Assembly (NCBI RefSeq): GCF_000382385.1
Contig: NZ_KB908321.1
Coordinates: 152,178-216,177 of the forward strand
Length of the DNA stretch: 64,000 bases
DNA from: Segatella maculosa DSM 19339 = JCM 15638
GTDB lineage: Bacteria; Bacteroidota; Bacteroidia; Bacteroidales; Bacteroidaceae
Direction: 5' to 3'
The number at the start of each line of letters is the position of its first letter. Within the stretch, counting starts at the first letter, position 1. The position numbers and the translations under genes are program-made. Of this stretch, positions 63,830 to 64,000 are shown one piece after another. The notes below the pieces were generated by a model. The model had not been told where the DNA came from, made no database searches, and saw only the letters and a list, made by a program, of their open reading frames with translations.

Positions 63830-64000
63830 GGGAGCCTCCCCCAGCCCCTCCAAAGGAGGGGTGCACGAACTGTACGCAAGCAAATTTGCTCCGATTTCTG
63901 CTCCCCTCCTTTGGAGGGGCGGGGGGAGGCTCCGATTTTTTTTCAGAATACAGCGATTTCTGTTCAGAAACGCATGTTTTTCATCAGAAATCGCTGTATT
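63830..64000. repeat. GC-rich palindromes plus dispersed CAGCGATTTCTG repeat
   Basis: Two GC-palindrome units (63830-63861 and 63900-63930), the second followed by CTCCGATTTTTTTT and CAGAATACAGCGATTTCTG, ending with an inverted copy of the latter at the window edge. The same composite occurs at 14497-14560. Confidence 0.8.

Overview
The window looks like chromosomal DNA of a Bacteroidales bacterium, most likely a Prevotella-type species (inference). The supporting signs are a SusC/SusD pair with a hybrid two-component regulator, a Bacteroides-type rhamnose operon, GldE, a Bacteroidetes HU homologue, and promoters of the TTTG / TAnnTTTG kind. It holds about 45 protein genes and four tRNA genes. 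I saw no phage, transposase or CRISPR-Cas genes.

Layout. 1-7.2 kb: the end of a PBP1A gene, a small unknown gene, an envelope set (LTA-synthase-like enzyme, PAP2 phosphatase, TrmO) and tatAC facing it. 7.9-13.6 kb: L-rhamnose catabolism (AraC regulator, rhaB, rhaA, rhaT, rhaD). 14.6-37.3 kb: a polysaccharide utilisation locus (PUL) made of a hybrid two-component sensor/regulator, a GH78 alpha-L-rhamnosidase, a GH99-like protein, SusC, SusD, two surface lipoproteins (one discoidin-like, one phosphodiester-glycosidase-like), a GH127-like protein, an SGNH esterase and a xylose-isomerase-like TIM barrel. The PUL would release rhamnose that the rha operon next door degrades. 37.7-44 kb: thiL, a purine nucleoside phosphorylase gene, lpxK, sppA and prs on the minus strand. 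44.1-48.8 kb: nspC, tRNA Gly-Leu-Leu-Gly, an unknown gene, ssb, gldE and a phosphopantetheinyl transferase. 49-52 kb: a small protein, a fimbrillin-like lipoprotein and HU. 53-59 kb (minus): an ECF sigma-factor operon with truA and an EamA transporter, then a small beta-sandwich protein, RNase Z, a lipoprotein and MazG. 59.6-63.75 kb: aconitase, citrate synthase and a NimA-like flavoprotein.

The most unusual feature is non-coding. Every intergenic gap longer than about 300 bp contains palindromic repeats. Seven of these gaps hold clean tandem arrays of short palindromes whose sequence differs from gap to gap, but whose period falls into two classes: 22-23 bp or 41-42 bp, close to two and four helical turns. 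A second, dispersed GC-rich palindrome family (core like CTCCNNNGGAG) fills other gaps and has entered one coding region in frame. One 41-bp array lies upstream of the PUL, and a 24/26 match to its unit sits directly upstream of rhaA, which makes a shared rhamnose-regulon operator a testable idea.
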